64,000 nucleotides of DNA from Streptomyces sp. NBC_00457 (GCF_036014015.1 NZ_CP107905.1:1736001-1800000), one strand, 5' to 3'; positions 25,130 to 34,063 are shown, counted from the first letter of the stretch. Translations and numbers: made by a program. Notes: generated by a model not told the origin, from the sequence alone.

Positions 25130-26385
25130 TCAGCCCGCCGGTACGGCCGCGGCCTCGCCGCTGTCCTCGGCAGCACTGCCCGGAACGTCACCGGCCGTAT
25201 CCGCCGGGCCTTCGGTCGCGGTCTTCGTCGAGGCGCCGGTGTGAACGTCGGCGTCCGGCCATCCGCCGGCCGGGGCCGCGGCCACCGCACGCCACCAGGG
25301 CTCGGACGGCACGGTCTCGGCCGTGGGCTCGAAGGGCTCCCCGGGACGCGGCAGGGCCACGCGGGCGCCCTCCGCACGGGCGGCGGCGACGGTGCCCTCG
25401 CCGGGTTCCGCCCACGGGTGCATCGCCAGATTGAAGGTGGCCCAGTGGATCGGCATCATCACCCCGGCGGGTGTCCCGCCCTGGAGGTCCAGATGGGCGC
25501 GCATGCCCTCTTCGGGGGTCATGTGGATGTCGGGCCAGTACTCGGAGTAGGCCCCGATCTGGATCATCGTGGCGTCGAAGGGGCCGTAGTCGGCGCCGAT
25601 GTCCTTGAAGCCCTCGAAGTAGCCGGTGTCTCCGCTGTGGTAGATCCGGTGGTTCTCGCCCGCGACCGACCAGGAGGCCCAGAGGGTGTGCTGGGTGTTG
25701 CGCAGTCCGCGGCCGCAGAAGTGGCGGGCCGGGGTGGCGGTCAGGGTGAGGCCGCCGACCTTGGTCTCCTCGTGCCAGTCCAGCTCGCGCAGCCGGTCCG
25801 CGGAGACACCCCAGTGTTCGAGGTGGGCGCCGACACCGAGCGGCACGGCGAACAGGGTGTCCGTGCCCGCCAGCGTCTTGATCGAAGGCATGTCCAGGTG
25901 GTCGTAGTGGTCGTGCGAGATGACGACGACGTCGACCGGGCCGAGCGCGGCCAGCGGCATGGGTACCGGGTGCAGTCGCTTGGGGCCGGCGAAGGCGAAC
26001 GGGGAGCAGCGCTCGCCCCAGACGGGGTCGAACAGCACGCGCCGACCGTCTATCTCCGCGAGCACGCTGGAGTGCCCCATCCAGGTCAGCCGCAGTCCGG
26101 TGGCGGGCGGCCGGGAGATGTCGGCGAGGGTGGTGGCGTGCACCGGCACCGTGCCCTGTGGGGCGCGGCGGGGGCGGGTGTCCTTGTCGAAGAAACCCTT
26201 CGCGAGCTCCACGGACGAGCCGGAGGGCCGGGTCCGGGCCTCGCCGCCGGGATTCAGGAAGACCCCGTCCTTGAAGTGAGGCGATCTGCGGATACGGGCC
26301 AGACGCTCACCACTGGGGTCCGCGCCGAAGGCCGCGGGCTGCAGTGCGCGGAGCCCGGAGCTCAGGGAACGGAATCCGGTCACGG
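25130..26385 (-). CDS. MBL-fold metallo-hydrolase (UlaG / NAPE-PLD-like)
   Basis: A 418-residue protein. The metal site is VVISHDHYDHLD near residue 160 (HxHxDH), with further ligands in TPARHFCGR, YHSGDTGY and PIHWATFNLA. LTWMGHSSVLAEIDGRRVLFDPVWGERCSPF precedes it. The arrangement matches bacterial relatives of N-acyl-phosphatidylethanolamine phospholipase D, but the substrate is unknown. I use the GTG at 26385 because GGAGG lies 6 bases upstream; an in-frame ATG at 26416 has no such site. The C-terminal 40 residues are a disordered Ala/Glu/Gly tail. Confidence 0.88.
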
Positions 26386-26492
26386 TACCTCCAGGGGGAA
26401 TCGCTGAGGCTTCCATTATGGGTCGCCCCTCTGACACTCCCGGGTCGCCCCGGTCACGGGGGGATGTCCCACCCGTCTCCGCCCGCGGGTAA

Positions 26493-27320
26493 CTACAGCT
26501 CCGAGTCGCCCCAGACCTGCACGTCCACCTCGTCCCCGACCGTCACCTTGCCCGGCCGCAGCACCGCGAACTTAGCCCCGAACGCGACTCCGCCCTCGGC
26601 CGCCCGACGGTAGCCGGCGAGCGTGCGCAGCGGTTCCGGGCCGTCCCTGGTCCCGGTCTCCTGGTCGACCAGGGTGACGGCGCAGCGGATGGCGAGCTTC
26701 GCGTAGCCCAGTTCGGCGTCGCCGAGGGTGATGCGGTGGGCGCGGTCCTCGGTGTGCGGTTCGTCCCAGCCGCCGACGACGACGTTCGGGCGGAAGCGGT
26801 CCATCGGCAGCGGGCTGCCGCCGCGCTCGGCGACCTTGGCGTTGAGGAGGTCCAGGGTGGAGCGGGAGAGCATGTGCAGTGCGCAGCTGTCGGCGTAGCC
26901 GGAGGTGCCCGGTGTCCGGCCGTCGGTCACCCGGTCGTGCTCGGGCGGCACGCGGACGAGTCTGCTGGGTGCCCGGAGCACGTCCGACAGCCAGGCTGCG
27001 GCCGTGTCCCCCTGGTCGATGCCCTGATACGGATTCCCGAACAGGTCGACCGGCCGCCGAGCCCCGGACGCGTCCACGTCGACGTGCAGGGCCTCGTACC
27101 CCGGCGCCCACAGCACCAGCCACTCCCCGCCGGCGCCGACCTCCGGCCGGATGAGCGACAGCCGCGGATCCCGCCGCTGCGTCCGGAACACTCCCTCCTC
27201 GCTGACGACCATGAAGCCGCGGTCGTGGGCGAGACCCGCGGGTGTCACGAGCGCCTCGCCCGGCGAGGTCCCGGCACACCCCTTGATGGGGTAGTAGGTC
27301 AGTTCGACGACATGAGCCAT
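26493..27320 (-). CDS. MOSC-domain protein (YcbX/mARC-like)
   Basis: A 275-residue protein with the N-terminal MOSC beta-barrel (VVELTYYPIKGCAGTSPGEALVT) and the MOSC core (PMDRFRPNVVVGGWDEPHTED, LAIRCAVTLVDQETGTRDGPEPLRTLAGYR). The Cys in IRCAVT is the expected molybdenum ligand. Family members reduce N-hydroxylated compounds or sulfoxides with an electron-transfer partner, which is not visible nearby. The ATG at 27320 has GAAGGT upstream. It is transcribed away from the dehydrogenase gene, sharing an intergenic region with that promoter. Confidence 0.88.
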   Translation of the reverse strand: MAHVVELTYYPIKGCAGTSPGEALVTPAGLAHDRGFMVVSEEGVFRTQRRDPRLSLIRPEVGAGGEWLVLWAPGYEALHVDVDASGARRPVDLFGNPYQGIDQGDTAAAWLSDVLRAPSRLVRVPPEHDRVTDGRTPGTSGYADSCALHMLSRSTLDLLNAKVAERGGSPLPMDRFRPNVVVGGWDEPHTEDRAHRITLGDAELGYAKLAIRCAVTLVDQETGTRDGPEPLRTLAGYRRAAEGGVAFGAKFAVLRPGKVTVGDEVDVQVWGDSEL

Positions 27321-27394
27321 ACCTTCGCCCCGCTCTCTCCGGCTTCCGTCGACGATATGACGCGCTGCCCTGCGGCCCGTCAACCGATTTCTCG

Positions 27395-27440
27395 TTGACA
27401 CGACCGGACACCCGTCCCGATACTGACTGATCATTCAGTA
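27395..27440 (+). promoter_or_regulatory. Promoter and TetR-type operator of the dehydrogenase gene
   Basis: The -35 TTGACA (27395-27400) and -10 GATACT (27419-27424) are 18 bases apart. TACTGACTGATCATTCAGTA (27421-27440) is a 20-base dyad with one mismatched pair, covering the -10 and the likely start of transcription. The tetR gene directly downstream of the dehydrogenase is the natural candidate to bind it. Confidence 0.75.
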
Positions 27441-27462
27441 ACGCTCATCGCGAGGAGCCCGC

Positions 27463-28635
27463 ATGACAACCCCCCTGATGTCGCTCGTGTGGACCGACCA
27501 CGTCACCGGGCGCCAGGGCTTTCTGGTCGTCGACCGGCTGGTGCGCGGTGTGTCCAGTGGGGGTCTGCGGATGCGGGCGGGCTGCACCCTCGACGAGGTC
27601 ACCGGACTCGCGCGCGGCATGACCATGAAGGAGGCGCTGCACTACGACCCCGAGGGCCGGTACGTCCCCCTCGGCGGCGCCAAGGGCGGCATCGACTGCG
27701 ATCCGCAGGACCCGGACGCATACGAGCTGCTGGTGCGCTACCTGCGCGCCATGCGGCCGTACATCGAGACTGTCTGGACCACGGGCGAGGATCTCGGGCT
27801 CACCCAGGACCTGGTGGACCGGGCGGCCGCGGAGGCGGGGCTCGTGTCGTCGATCCAGGCCGTGTATCCGCTGCTGGACGACGAGGCCGCGGCCAGGCGC
27901 CGGCTCGCCGACGCGTTCGACGTCGACGTCGACGGCATCGGGCTCGACGAACTCGTCGGCGGCTGCGGGGTCGCCGAGTCGGCGCTCGCCGCGCTGGACC
28001 GGGCGAGCGTGCCGTATGCCGGAACGCGGGTCGCCGTGCAGGGCCTGGGCACCATGGGCGGGGCGACGGCACGCTTCCTCACGCGCGCGGGGCTCACAGT
28101 GGTGGCCGTCGCCGACATCAAGGGCACGATCGCCAATCCGCAGGGGCTCGACGTCGAGGCCCTGCTCGCCGCGCGGGACGCGTACGGGACCGTCGACCGC
28201 GGCGTACTGCGCCCCGGTGACCGGGAACTGCCGGGCGACGCCTGGCTGTCCGTCGGCGCGGAGGTGCTGGTCCCCGCGGCGGTCTCGTACGCGATCGACG
28301 CCGGGAACCAGGAGCGGATCACCGCCCGCTGGATCGTCGAGGCGGCCAATATGCCCGTACTGCCCGAGGCTGAGGAGCTGCTGGCCGCGCGCGGGGTCGT
28401 CGTGCTGCCGGACGTGGTCGTCAACTCGGGGACGAACGCCTGGTGGTGGTGGACCCTGTTCGGCGACATCGGGGCGGACGCGGACGAGGCGTTCGCATAC
28501 ACACGCCGTTCGATGCGCGCCCTGGTGGACCTGATGCTGGCCCGCGCGGAGACGGACGGGACGACGCCGCGGGCAGCCGCGCACGCCATCGTCGCGGACC
28601 GGCTGCCGGTGATCGCCGCACGGTTCGGGTGGTAA
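27463..28635 (+). CDS. Glu/Leu/Phe/Val-type amino acid dehydrogenase
   Basis: A 390-residue NAD(P)-dependent oxidative deaminase. VPLGGAKGGIDCDP near residue 69 carries the substrate-binding Lys motif. WTTGEDLGLTQDL contains the catalytic-region Asp. VAVQGLGTMGGATARFL near 190 is the Rossmann loop, and VEAANMPVLPEAEELLA and PDVVVNSGTNAWWWW complete the fold. The N-terminus is short, as in leucine/valine dehydrogenases rather than hexameric glutamate dehydrogenases. CGAGGAG precedes the ATG. The operator covering its -10 and the tetR gene behind it suggest substrate-induced expression. Confidence 0.88.
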   Translation: MTTPLMSLVWTDHVTGRQGFLVVDRLVRGVSSGGLRMRAGCTLDEVTGLARGMTMKEALHYDPEGRYVPLGGAKGGIDCDPQDPDAYELLVRYLRAMRPYIETVWTTGEDLGLTQDLVDRAAAEAGLVSSIQAVYPLLDDEAAARRRLADAFDVDVDGIGLDELVGGCGVAESALAALDRASVPYAGTRVAVQGLGTMGGATARFLTRAGLTVVAVADIKGTIANPQGLDVEALLAARDAYGTVDRGVLRPGDRELPGDAWLSVGAEVLVPAAVSYAIDAGNQERITARWIVEAANMPVLPEAEELLAARGVVVLPDVVVNSGTNAWWWWTLFGDIGADADEAFAYTRRSMRALVDLMLARAETDGTTPRAAAHAIVADRLPVIAARFGW

Positions 28636-28677
28636 CGGTGACGCGGGCCGTTGACATGTTCTGGGTAGGGTGAGCGC

Positions 28678-29298
28678 GTGGCGAGGGTGCGGTTGAGCGT
28701 GGCGGAGCGGCGCGAGGAGCTGCTGAAGGCCGCCATCGAGCAGATCGAGGCACGGGGCGTGGCGGCCGTCCGGATCGCCGACGTGGCCACGGCCCTGGGT
28801 GTGAGCAACGCGCTGGTGCTCTATCACTTCTCCACCAAGGAGAAGCTCGTCGCCGCGGCCTTCACCCACGCCGCCGAGGCGGACCTCGCGCAGCTGCGCC
28901 GGCTGCTCGGCCGCCGTACGACAGCGCTGCGCCGGCTTCGGACCGCCGTGCGCTGGTACGCGCCCACGGGCCAGGCCAAGGGCTGGCGGCTGTGGATCGA
29001 GGGCTGGGCTGCGGCGCTGCGCGAGCCCGCCCTGCGGGAAGTCACCCGGGACCTCGACAAGGAGTGGAAGGCCGCGATCGCCGAGGTCATCGCCGAAGGA
29101 GTGGCCGCGGGCGAGTTCCGCTGCCCGGATCCCACCGGCGCGGCCCTGCGCCTCACGGCCCTCCTCGACGGACTCGCCGTACAGATGACCGCCTACACCG
29201 GAGCGGTGTCACGCGCGCGTGCGCAGGAATGGGTGGACGACGCCCTCGCCCGCGAACTGGGGCTGGAGCGGGCGGCGTTCACGGCGTCGGGGCGGTGA
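28678..29298 (+). CDS. TetR-family transcriptional regulator
   Basis: A 206-residue protein. The HTH lies at residues 12-60 (RREELLKAAIEQIEARGVAA, IADVATALGVSNALVLYHF, STKEKLVAAAFTHAA). The C-terminal ligand domain contains RTAVRWYAPTGQAKGWRLWIEGW and LLDGLAVQMTAYTG, the layout of the TetR_C_6/BetI-type group. It starts at a GTG 42 bases after the dehydrogenase gene. TAGGGT 5 bases upstream may be a private -10 giving a leaderless message. It probably represses the operator at 27421-27440. Confidence 0.88.
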   Translation: MARVRLSVAERREELLKAAIEQIEARGVAAVRIADVATALGVSNALVLYHFSTKEKLVAAAFTHAAEADLAQLRRLLGRRTTALRRLRTAVRWYAPTGQAKGWRLWIEGWAAALREPALREVTRDLDKEWKAAIAEVIAEGVAAGEFRCPDPTGAALRLTALLDGLAVQMTAYTGAVSRARAQEWVDDALARELGLERAAFTASGR

Positions 29299-29318
29299 GC
29301 GGGCCGGCTCTCAGCCGG

Positions 29319-29354
29319 GCGGGGTGGTGAGCCGGGCCGCCCCACCACCCCCGC
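29319..29354. terminator. Hairpin between convergent tetR and SGNH genes
   Basis: GCGGGGTGGTG pairs with CACCACCCCCGC, with one bulged G. The hairpin lies 20 bases after the tetR stop and 12 before the SGNH stop, so it can serve both. Confidence 0.6.
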
Positions 29355-29366
29355 TGAGGCACAGGC

Positions 29367-30185
29367 TCAAGCCACGGACGCGATCCGCTCCTTGATGTCG
29401 TCCGGCGACAGCGTGCCCTTCGCCGTCACATGGTCGCCCGACGACTCCCCGCGCAACCGCCGCCCGATCCACGGCACCAGATACTCGCGCGCCCAGTGGA
29501 CGTCGTCCCGCCGCACCTCGAGGGTGCCGCGCGGCGGCAGCGGGGGCCAGGGCTGCTCGGGGTCGGCCGGGATCTCCAGGCCGAGGACCTGGCCGGCGCG
29601 CAGCGCCACGCGCGTGTGCCCCTCGGCCGAGAGGTGGAGCCGGTCGCCGTCCCAGGCCCGCCGGTCCTGAATGGCCTTCAGGGACCACAGGTCGAGCACC
29701 GGGCAGCCGTACCGGTCGGCGATGGCCCGGACATGTCCGTTGTAGGTGGCGATCTTGCCGCGCAGATGCTTCAGCACCGGGACGCGCCGGGTGTCGAAGC
29801 CGGTCGTCACCATGACGGTGCCGACGGCCGAGGTGAGTTGCACGATCGCCCGCTCGAAGCGCTCGGCGACCTCGTCGGGGTCGGTTCCGGGCCGGAGGAT
29901 GTCGTTGCCGCCCGCGCAGAACGAGACCAGGTCCGGGGCGAGTCGGACGGCCCGGGGGAGTTGGTCGGCCACGATCTGGTCGAGGAGTTTGCCGCGCACG
30001 GCAAGGTTGGTGTACTCGAAGTCGCCCTCCGGCCGCCGGTCCGCGAGCAGTACCGCGAATCGGTCGGCCCAGCCGACGAACGCCCCGTCGGGGCCGGGGT
30101 CGCCGACGCCCTCGGTGAAGCTGTCCCCCAGCGCCACGTACGACCCGATCACTGATCTGATGTCATTCTTCGAATCGTCTGCCAC
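29367..30185 (-). CDS. SGNH/GDSL-family hydrolase
   Basis: A 272-residue protein. Block I is YVALGDSFTEGVGD near residue 16 (nucleophile Ser), block III is FCAGGNDILRPG, and block V is WDGDRLHLSAEGH, with catalytic Asp and His. It is a predicted esterase or lipase of SGNH fold. No signal peptide is visible, so it is probably intracellular. The extra C-terminal 70 residues (WPPLPPRGTLEVRRDDVHWAREYLVPWIGRRL) are common in Streptomyces relatives. The start is a GTG at 30185. Confidence 0.88.
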   Translation of the reverse strand: MADDSKNDIRSVIGSYVALGDSFTEGVGDPGPDGAFVGWADRFAVLLADRRPEGDFEYTNLAVRGKLLDQIVADQLPRAVRLAPDLVSFCAGGNDILRPGTDPDEVAERFERAIVQLTSAVGTVMVTTGFDTRRVPVLKHLRGKIATYNGHVRAIADRYGCPVLDLWSLKAIQDRRAWDGDRLHLSAEGHTRVALRAGQVLGLEIPADPEQPWPPLPPRGTLEVRRDDVHWAREYLVPWIGRRLRGESSGDHVTAKGTLSPDDIKERIASVA

Positions 30186-30317
30186 ATCGGCCCATGATTC
30201 ACCTTCCGATGTGAGCTACGCGACCGTAGGAAGGGGTTGACGGACGGTGAGATAAGCCACTCCTAAAGTGTTCGCCAATTCAGGAATACGTCCCGACCGG
30301 GATTCCCGCACGGCCGA

Positions 30318-30359
30318 CACCGAAGGCCGGACCCGGGGATCGGGGTCCGGCCTTCGGTG
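30318..30359 (-). terminator. Perfect 17-bp hairpin after the M23 peptidase gene
   Basis: CACCGAAGGCCGGACCC and its exact complement enclose an 8-base loop. It begins 27 bases after the peptidase stop on the minus strand. No T-run follows, which is usual for Streptomyces terminators. Confidence 0.75.
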
Positions 30360-30386
30360 GCGTGGGGGCGGCTTAGGCGCCGGGTG

Positions 30387-31358
30387 TCAGCCGACGGAGA
30401 CGCCCTTCGAGCGGAGGTAGGCGACGGGGTCGACGTCCGAGCCGTAGTCCGGGGTCGTGCGGATCTCGAAGTGCAGGTGCGGTCCGGTCGAGTTGCCGGT
30501 CGAGCCGGAGAGGCCTATCTGCTGGCCCGCGGCCACGCTCTGGCCGCTGGAGACGGAGAGCGAGGACAGGTGGGCGTACTGCGCGTAGTGGCCGTCGGCC
30601 AGCTTGATGACGACCTCGTTGCCGTACGCGCCGCCCCAGCCCGCGGAGACGACCGTGCCCGCGCCGACGGCCTTGAGCGGAGTGCCGGTCGGGGCGGCGA
30701 AGTCGACGCCGGTGTGGTAGCCGCTGGACCACATGCTGCCCGACATGCGGTACGGGGTACCGATACTGGCACCGGCCACGGGGAGGGAGAAGCCGCTAGC
30801 CGTGCTCGTGGTGTCGGAGGACTGGGTGGTCGCCGTGTTCGAGGACGACTTCGACGAACCAGAAGAAGACGCACCAGAAGCAGATGAATCAGAAGAACCG
30901 GACGACTTCGGCGAAGAAGCGGATGATGAAGGCGAATCAGACGAAGAGGACGACGACTTGGAAGAACCGGTCGTGGCCTTCTTGCCGATCGAGAGCTTCA
31001 GGCCGGGGTGGATCAGCGCCGGGTCGGAGCCGACGGCCTCCCGGTTGTCCGCATAGAGCTTCTTCCAGCCACCGCTGACATTCTGCTCGTCGGCGATCTT
31101 GGAGAGGTAGTCACCGGCCCTCACCGAATAGGTCCGCACACCCGAACTCTTCGCGGCGGCGGTCTTCTCGGCGGCCTTCTTTTCAGTCTGCGGAACCGAC
31201 TGAACAGCCTTTTCCGAAACCGACTTTGCGGGAGCGGCGTGCGCTCCGGTGGCCCCCAGGAGCGGGAGGGCGAGCGCGGCGCCACCGGTTCCGGCGACGG
31301 CGATCGAGCGAGTGAAGCGCTGACTCTTGGGACGGCGGTGCTTACCCTTCGCGGGCAT
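30387..31358 (-). CDS. Secreted LysM / M23-family peptidoglycan endopeptidase
   Basis: A 323-residue protein. A Sec-type signal peptide (basic KGKHRRPKSQRFTRS, hydrophobic IAVAGTGGAALALPLLGATG, AHA cleavage site) is followed by a LysM domain near 75-125 (YSVRAGDYLSKIADEQNVSGG, HPGLKLSIGKK). A Ser-rich linker runs from about 128 to 190. The M23 domain has zinc ligands in YHTGVDFAAP and HLHFEIR. It should cut cell-wall cross-links during growth, spore formation or germination. The linker uses many AT-ending Ser codons (TCT, TCA), unlike the rest of the gene. GAGAGGAA precedes the ATG. A c-di-AMP riboswitch lies directly upstream. Confidence 0.95.
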   Translation of the reverse strand: MPAKGKHRRPKSQRFTRSIAVAGTGGAALALPLLGATGAHAAPAKSVSEKAVQSVPQTEKKAAEKTAAAKSSGVRTYSVRAGDYLSKIADEQNVSGGWKKLYADNREAVGSDPALIHPGLKLSIGKKATTGSSKSSSSSSDSPSSSASSPKSSGSSDSSASGASSSGSSKSSSNTATTQSSDTTSTASGFSLPVAGASIGTPYRMSGSMWSSGYHTGVDFAAPTGTPLKAVGAGTVVSAGWGGAYGNEVVIKLADGHYAQYAHLSSLSVSSGQSVAAGQQIGLSGSTGNSTGPHLHFEIRTTPDYGSDVDPVAYLRSKGVSVG

Positions 31359-31371
31359 GACGAATTCCTCT

Positions 31372-31525
31372 CCGGCGCCTACGAGGTGAGCTGTCGGGTG
31401 CGGACTGGAGATGTCCGGCCGCGCGGTGGCGACTTAACCCCTAGCCGTTCCGGAGACCGGAACAGGCGTTGTACCAGTGGGTCCCCCGCTCCTGCCGTTC
31501 ACGGGTGAGTTGAGCGGTCTCCGGG
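31372..31525 (-). ncRNA. c-di-AMP riboswitch (ydaO/yuaA leader)
   Basis: The leader of the M23 gene contains conserved words of the actinobacterial ydaO RNA: CTCACCCGTGAACGGCAGGA, GCGGGGGACCCA, GGGTTAAGTCGCC and the 3' CCCGACAGCTCACCTCGTAG followed by GCGCCGGAGAGGA. The 3' end runs into the ribosome-binding site. In Streptomyces such RNAs switch off cell-wall hydrolase genes when c-di-AMP is high. Confidence 0.85.
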
Positions 31526-31822
31526 CGGCGGCAGGATTGGGCGTCCGTCCGGATTGGTGGCGAACGTAAGCGACCAAGACGCAAAGGGACAAGCAAGAGG
31601 TTCCATGGTTGTGCGTTTCTCTTGATCCCTTGTGAGAAAACCCAGTCACCCTCCGTGAATTCCGCCCCTGTCGGCGGATTCAATCCCCTGGAAAAACACG
31701 TGAATTACGTGAACATGACGGACAACGCTCGGTCACGAATATGACGCTGCTCACGCAGCTTCACCCCAGGAGGCTTTATTCCAGACCGAGTTGGAATGAA
31801 GATCCTAATTCGGACAGATCAC
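31526..31822. other. Intergenic region with the M23 promoter; no gene seen
   Basis: Lower in GC than its surroundings. It should contain the promoter feeding the riboswitch on the minus strand and the end of the alpha-galactosidase transcript on its right side. An AGGAGG near 31770 on the plus strand has no start codon at a usable distance. Confidence 0.4.
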
Positions 31823-33892
31823 TCAGATGCGACGCAGGCGGAGAACTGTCGCATCGAGGTCACCACGCAGCCCCGTGCGCAACCCGTGATGCAGCAAAAC
31901 CGCACCCCGGTGAACTTCGCCCGTTTCGCGGCATTCATACGACGCTGTCGGGTCGAGGCCGCGCAGCCGCAGCGCCGGAACGGGCTCGCCGTAACGCTGC
32001 GCCTCGAGCCAGGCGAGGACGACGGTCTCGTCGCCGAGCACGTACTGCACCGCACTCAGCCCGCCCTGCGGCGGCCGCAGCCGGTACAGGTCGCCGCGCT
32101 GCACGAGGGGCCGGATCTCCTTGTACAGACCCACCCAGTTCCGGGCCTCGGCCAGCTCGTCGTCCGTCCACTCGGTGAGGTCACCGCCGACCCCGAGCAC
32201 CCCGGCCATGGCGCTCACGAACCGGAAGCGCAGCGAGCTGACCCGGCCGTTGAGCATGGCGTTCGGGCTGTCGGTGACCCAGGCCGCCATCACGCGCGCG
32301 GGGTGGACCTGGCTGAAGCCGTGCTGGATGGCGAGCCGGTCGAGCGGGTCGGTGTTGTCCGAGGTCCACACCTGATCCGTACGGCTCATGATCCCGAGGT
32401 CGATCCGGCCGCCGCCGCCCGAGCAGGACTCGAAGGCGACGCCGGGGTGCGCGTCCCGCAGGCGGTCCAACAGGCCGTACAGCGCACGCACATGGTCGAC
32501 CCACAACCGCTGCGGATACGCCTCTCCCGGCCAGCCCGCATCGGTGAAGCAGCGATTGAAGTCCCACTTCACATAGTCGATCGGGGCACTGGAGAGGAGC
32601 ATGTCGAGCCGCTCCCAGAGGTACTCCTGAACGTCCTCGCGGGCGAGGTTCAGTACGAGCTGATTGCGGAATTCCGTCCGCTTGCGCCCGGTTTGATGCT
32701 GCACCCATTCAGGGTGGGCGCGATACAGATCGCTGTCCGGATTGACCATTTCGGGCTCGACCCAGATACCGAATTGCATACCGAGACCGTGCACGTGGTC
32801 CGCGAGCGGCTTGAGCCCGCCGGGGAAGCGGTCGGGGTTGGGTGTCCAGTCGCCGAGCCCGGCCCGGTCGCTGGTCCGCGCCCCGAACCAGCCGTCGTCG
32901 ACCACGAACAGCTCCACGCCCATGTCCGCGGCCCGCCGCGCCAGCGCCCGCTGCTGCTCCTCGGAGATCTCGAACTCGGTGGCCTCCCAGGAGTTGAAGA
33001 GCACCGGCCGGTCCTCGCTCGCGTCCGGAATGACATACGTCCGCTGGTACGCGTGCCAGGCGCGGCTCGCCCCGCCGTAGCCGCCGTCGCTCCACAGGCC
33101 GGCGAAGACGGGCGTCGTGAACGACTCGCCCGCCGCCAGTCGCAGCAGGCCCGAGTCGTCGTGTCCGGCGCCGCCGGTAATCTGCACGCGCGCGTCGGCG
33201 AGTTGGGCCACGGCGATCCGCCAGGACCCGGACCAGCCGAGCGCACAGCCGTAGACCTCGCCGCGCTCCTCGGTCGCGTCGGTGTCCAGCGCCACCCAGG
33301 GCAGATGCTGATGTCCGGTATGTCCGCGGCGGCTGCCGATGACCTTCTCACCGTAGGTGAGGTCGGAGCGCACGAGCCGGGACTCCGCGGCCCAGCGGCC
33401 GTGCAACTGGGAGAGCCGCCAGCCGTCGCGCTCGGGCAGGGTCCAGGTCGCCGAGTCGGCCCGCAGCAGCTCGAGCTCCGGCCCTTCGTTGCCGAGGGTC
33501 ACCCAGCGCTCCACGACGTCGTCGCGCATCCGGTAGTGCAACGTGACGGCCAGGCCACCGTCGCGGAACCGCAGCCGCAGCGCGTCGCCCTCGGCCTCGT
33601 ACGCCTCGAAGCGCCACTCGGTGCCGCGCCGCTCCTCGGTGCGTACGGAGAGGGCGGGCCGGGCGAAGCGGGGGCCGCCCTCGACGGGGTACTCCTCGCG
33701 TCCGTCGAGCGGGGCCTCGAAGGGCCGGTAGTCCGGCAGCGGACGGACGGCGAGGGCCTCGGCGTCGGCGAGCGTGATCCGCGGGCCCCAGTGCAGGTGC
33801 AGCAGCTCGTGGTCGTCGGTGAGATGGATGGCGTAACCGCTGGTCGGCCCGGTCAGGAGCCACGTACGGCCATTCTCGGAAGTTTCCAGCAT
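31823..33892 (-). CDS. Alpha-galactosidase, glycoside hydrolase family 36
   Basis: A 689-residue GH36 enzyme that removes terminal alpha-galactose from oligosaccharides such as raffinose. After the N-terminal beta-sandwich, the barrel shows PVLFNSWEATEFEISEEQQ near 310, FVVDDGWFGAR near 345, GIWVEPEMVNPDSDLYRAHP, DYVKWDFNR near 440 (catalytic nucleophile Asp) and WTSDNTDPLDRL near 503 (acid/base Asp). FESCSGGGGRIDLGI is a family signature. There is no signal peptide, so it acts on imported sugar. I take the ATG at 33892, preceded by GGAGACG. No transporter genes are adjacent, which is unusual for a catabolic enzyme. Confidence 0.94.
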   Translation of the reverse strand: MLETSENGRTWLLTGPTSGYAIHLTDDHELLHLHWGPRITLADAEALAVRPLPDYRPFEAPLDGREEYPVEGGPRFARPALSVRTEERRGTEWRFEAYEAEGDALRLRFRDGGLAVTLHYRMRDDVVERWVTLGNEGPELELLRADSATWTLPERDGWRLSQLHGRWAAESRLVRSDLTYGEKVIGSRRGHTGHQHLPWVALDTDATEERGEVYGCALGWSGSWRIAVAQLADARVQITGGAGHDDSGLLRLAAGESFTTPVFAGLWSDGGYGGASRAWHAYQRTYVIPDASEDRPVLFNSWEATEFEISEEQQRALARRAADMGVELFVVDDGWFGARTSDRAGLGDWTPNPDRFPGGLKPLADHVHGLGMQFGIWVEPEMVNPDSDLYRAHPEWVQHQTGRKRTEFRNQLVLNLAREDVQEYLWERLDMLLSSAPIDYVKWDFNRCFTDAGWPGEAYPQRLWVDHVRALYGLLDRLRDAHPGVAFESCSGGGGRIDLGIMSRTDQVWTSDNTDPLDRLAIQHGFSQVHPARVMAAWVTDSPNAMLNGRVSSLRFRFVSAMAGVLGVGGDLTEWTDDELAEARNWVGLYKEIRPLVQRGDLYRLRPPQGGLSAVQYVLGDETVVLAWLEAQRYGEPVPALRLRGLDPTASYECRETGEVHRGAVLLHHGLRTGLRGDLDATVLRLRRI

Positions 33893-34063
33893 CACGTCTC
33901 CACAGTTCCGAACAGGTGCACTCAAGTACCAACATCATCTATGTCCGTGAACCCGGGGACAACGCCTGTGGACAACTCATTGCCCCAGGAATCCATGTCG
34001 TATCGTCGAGGGCGTGCCCGTCGACGAGCCGCGCCGACGAAGCCGACAGGGAGGGGAGCCCCC

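Noticed and set aside
30733..31056. Glu/Asp-rich plus-strand frame opposite the M23 gene
   Set aside because: It is the complement of the Ser-rich linker (TCN codons read backwards); no ribosome-binding site or family resemblance.
31796..34063. Continuous plus-strand frame upstream of the tyrosine phosphatase, giving a 1000-residue protein
   Set aside because: It is antisense to the alpha-galactosidase. The phosphatase has its own GTG with GAGGGGAG upstream, and the family is about 265 residues.
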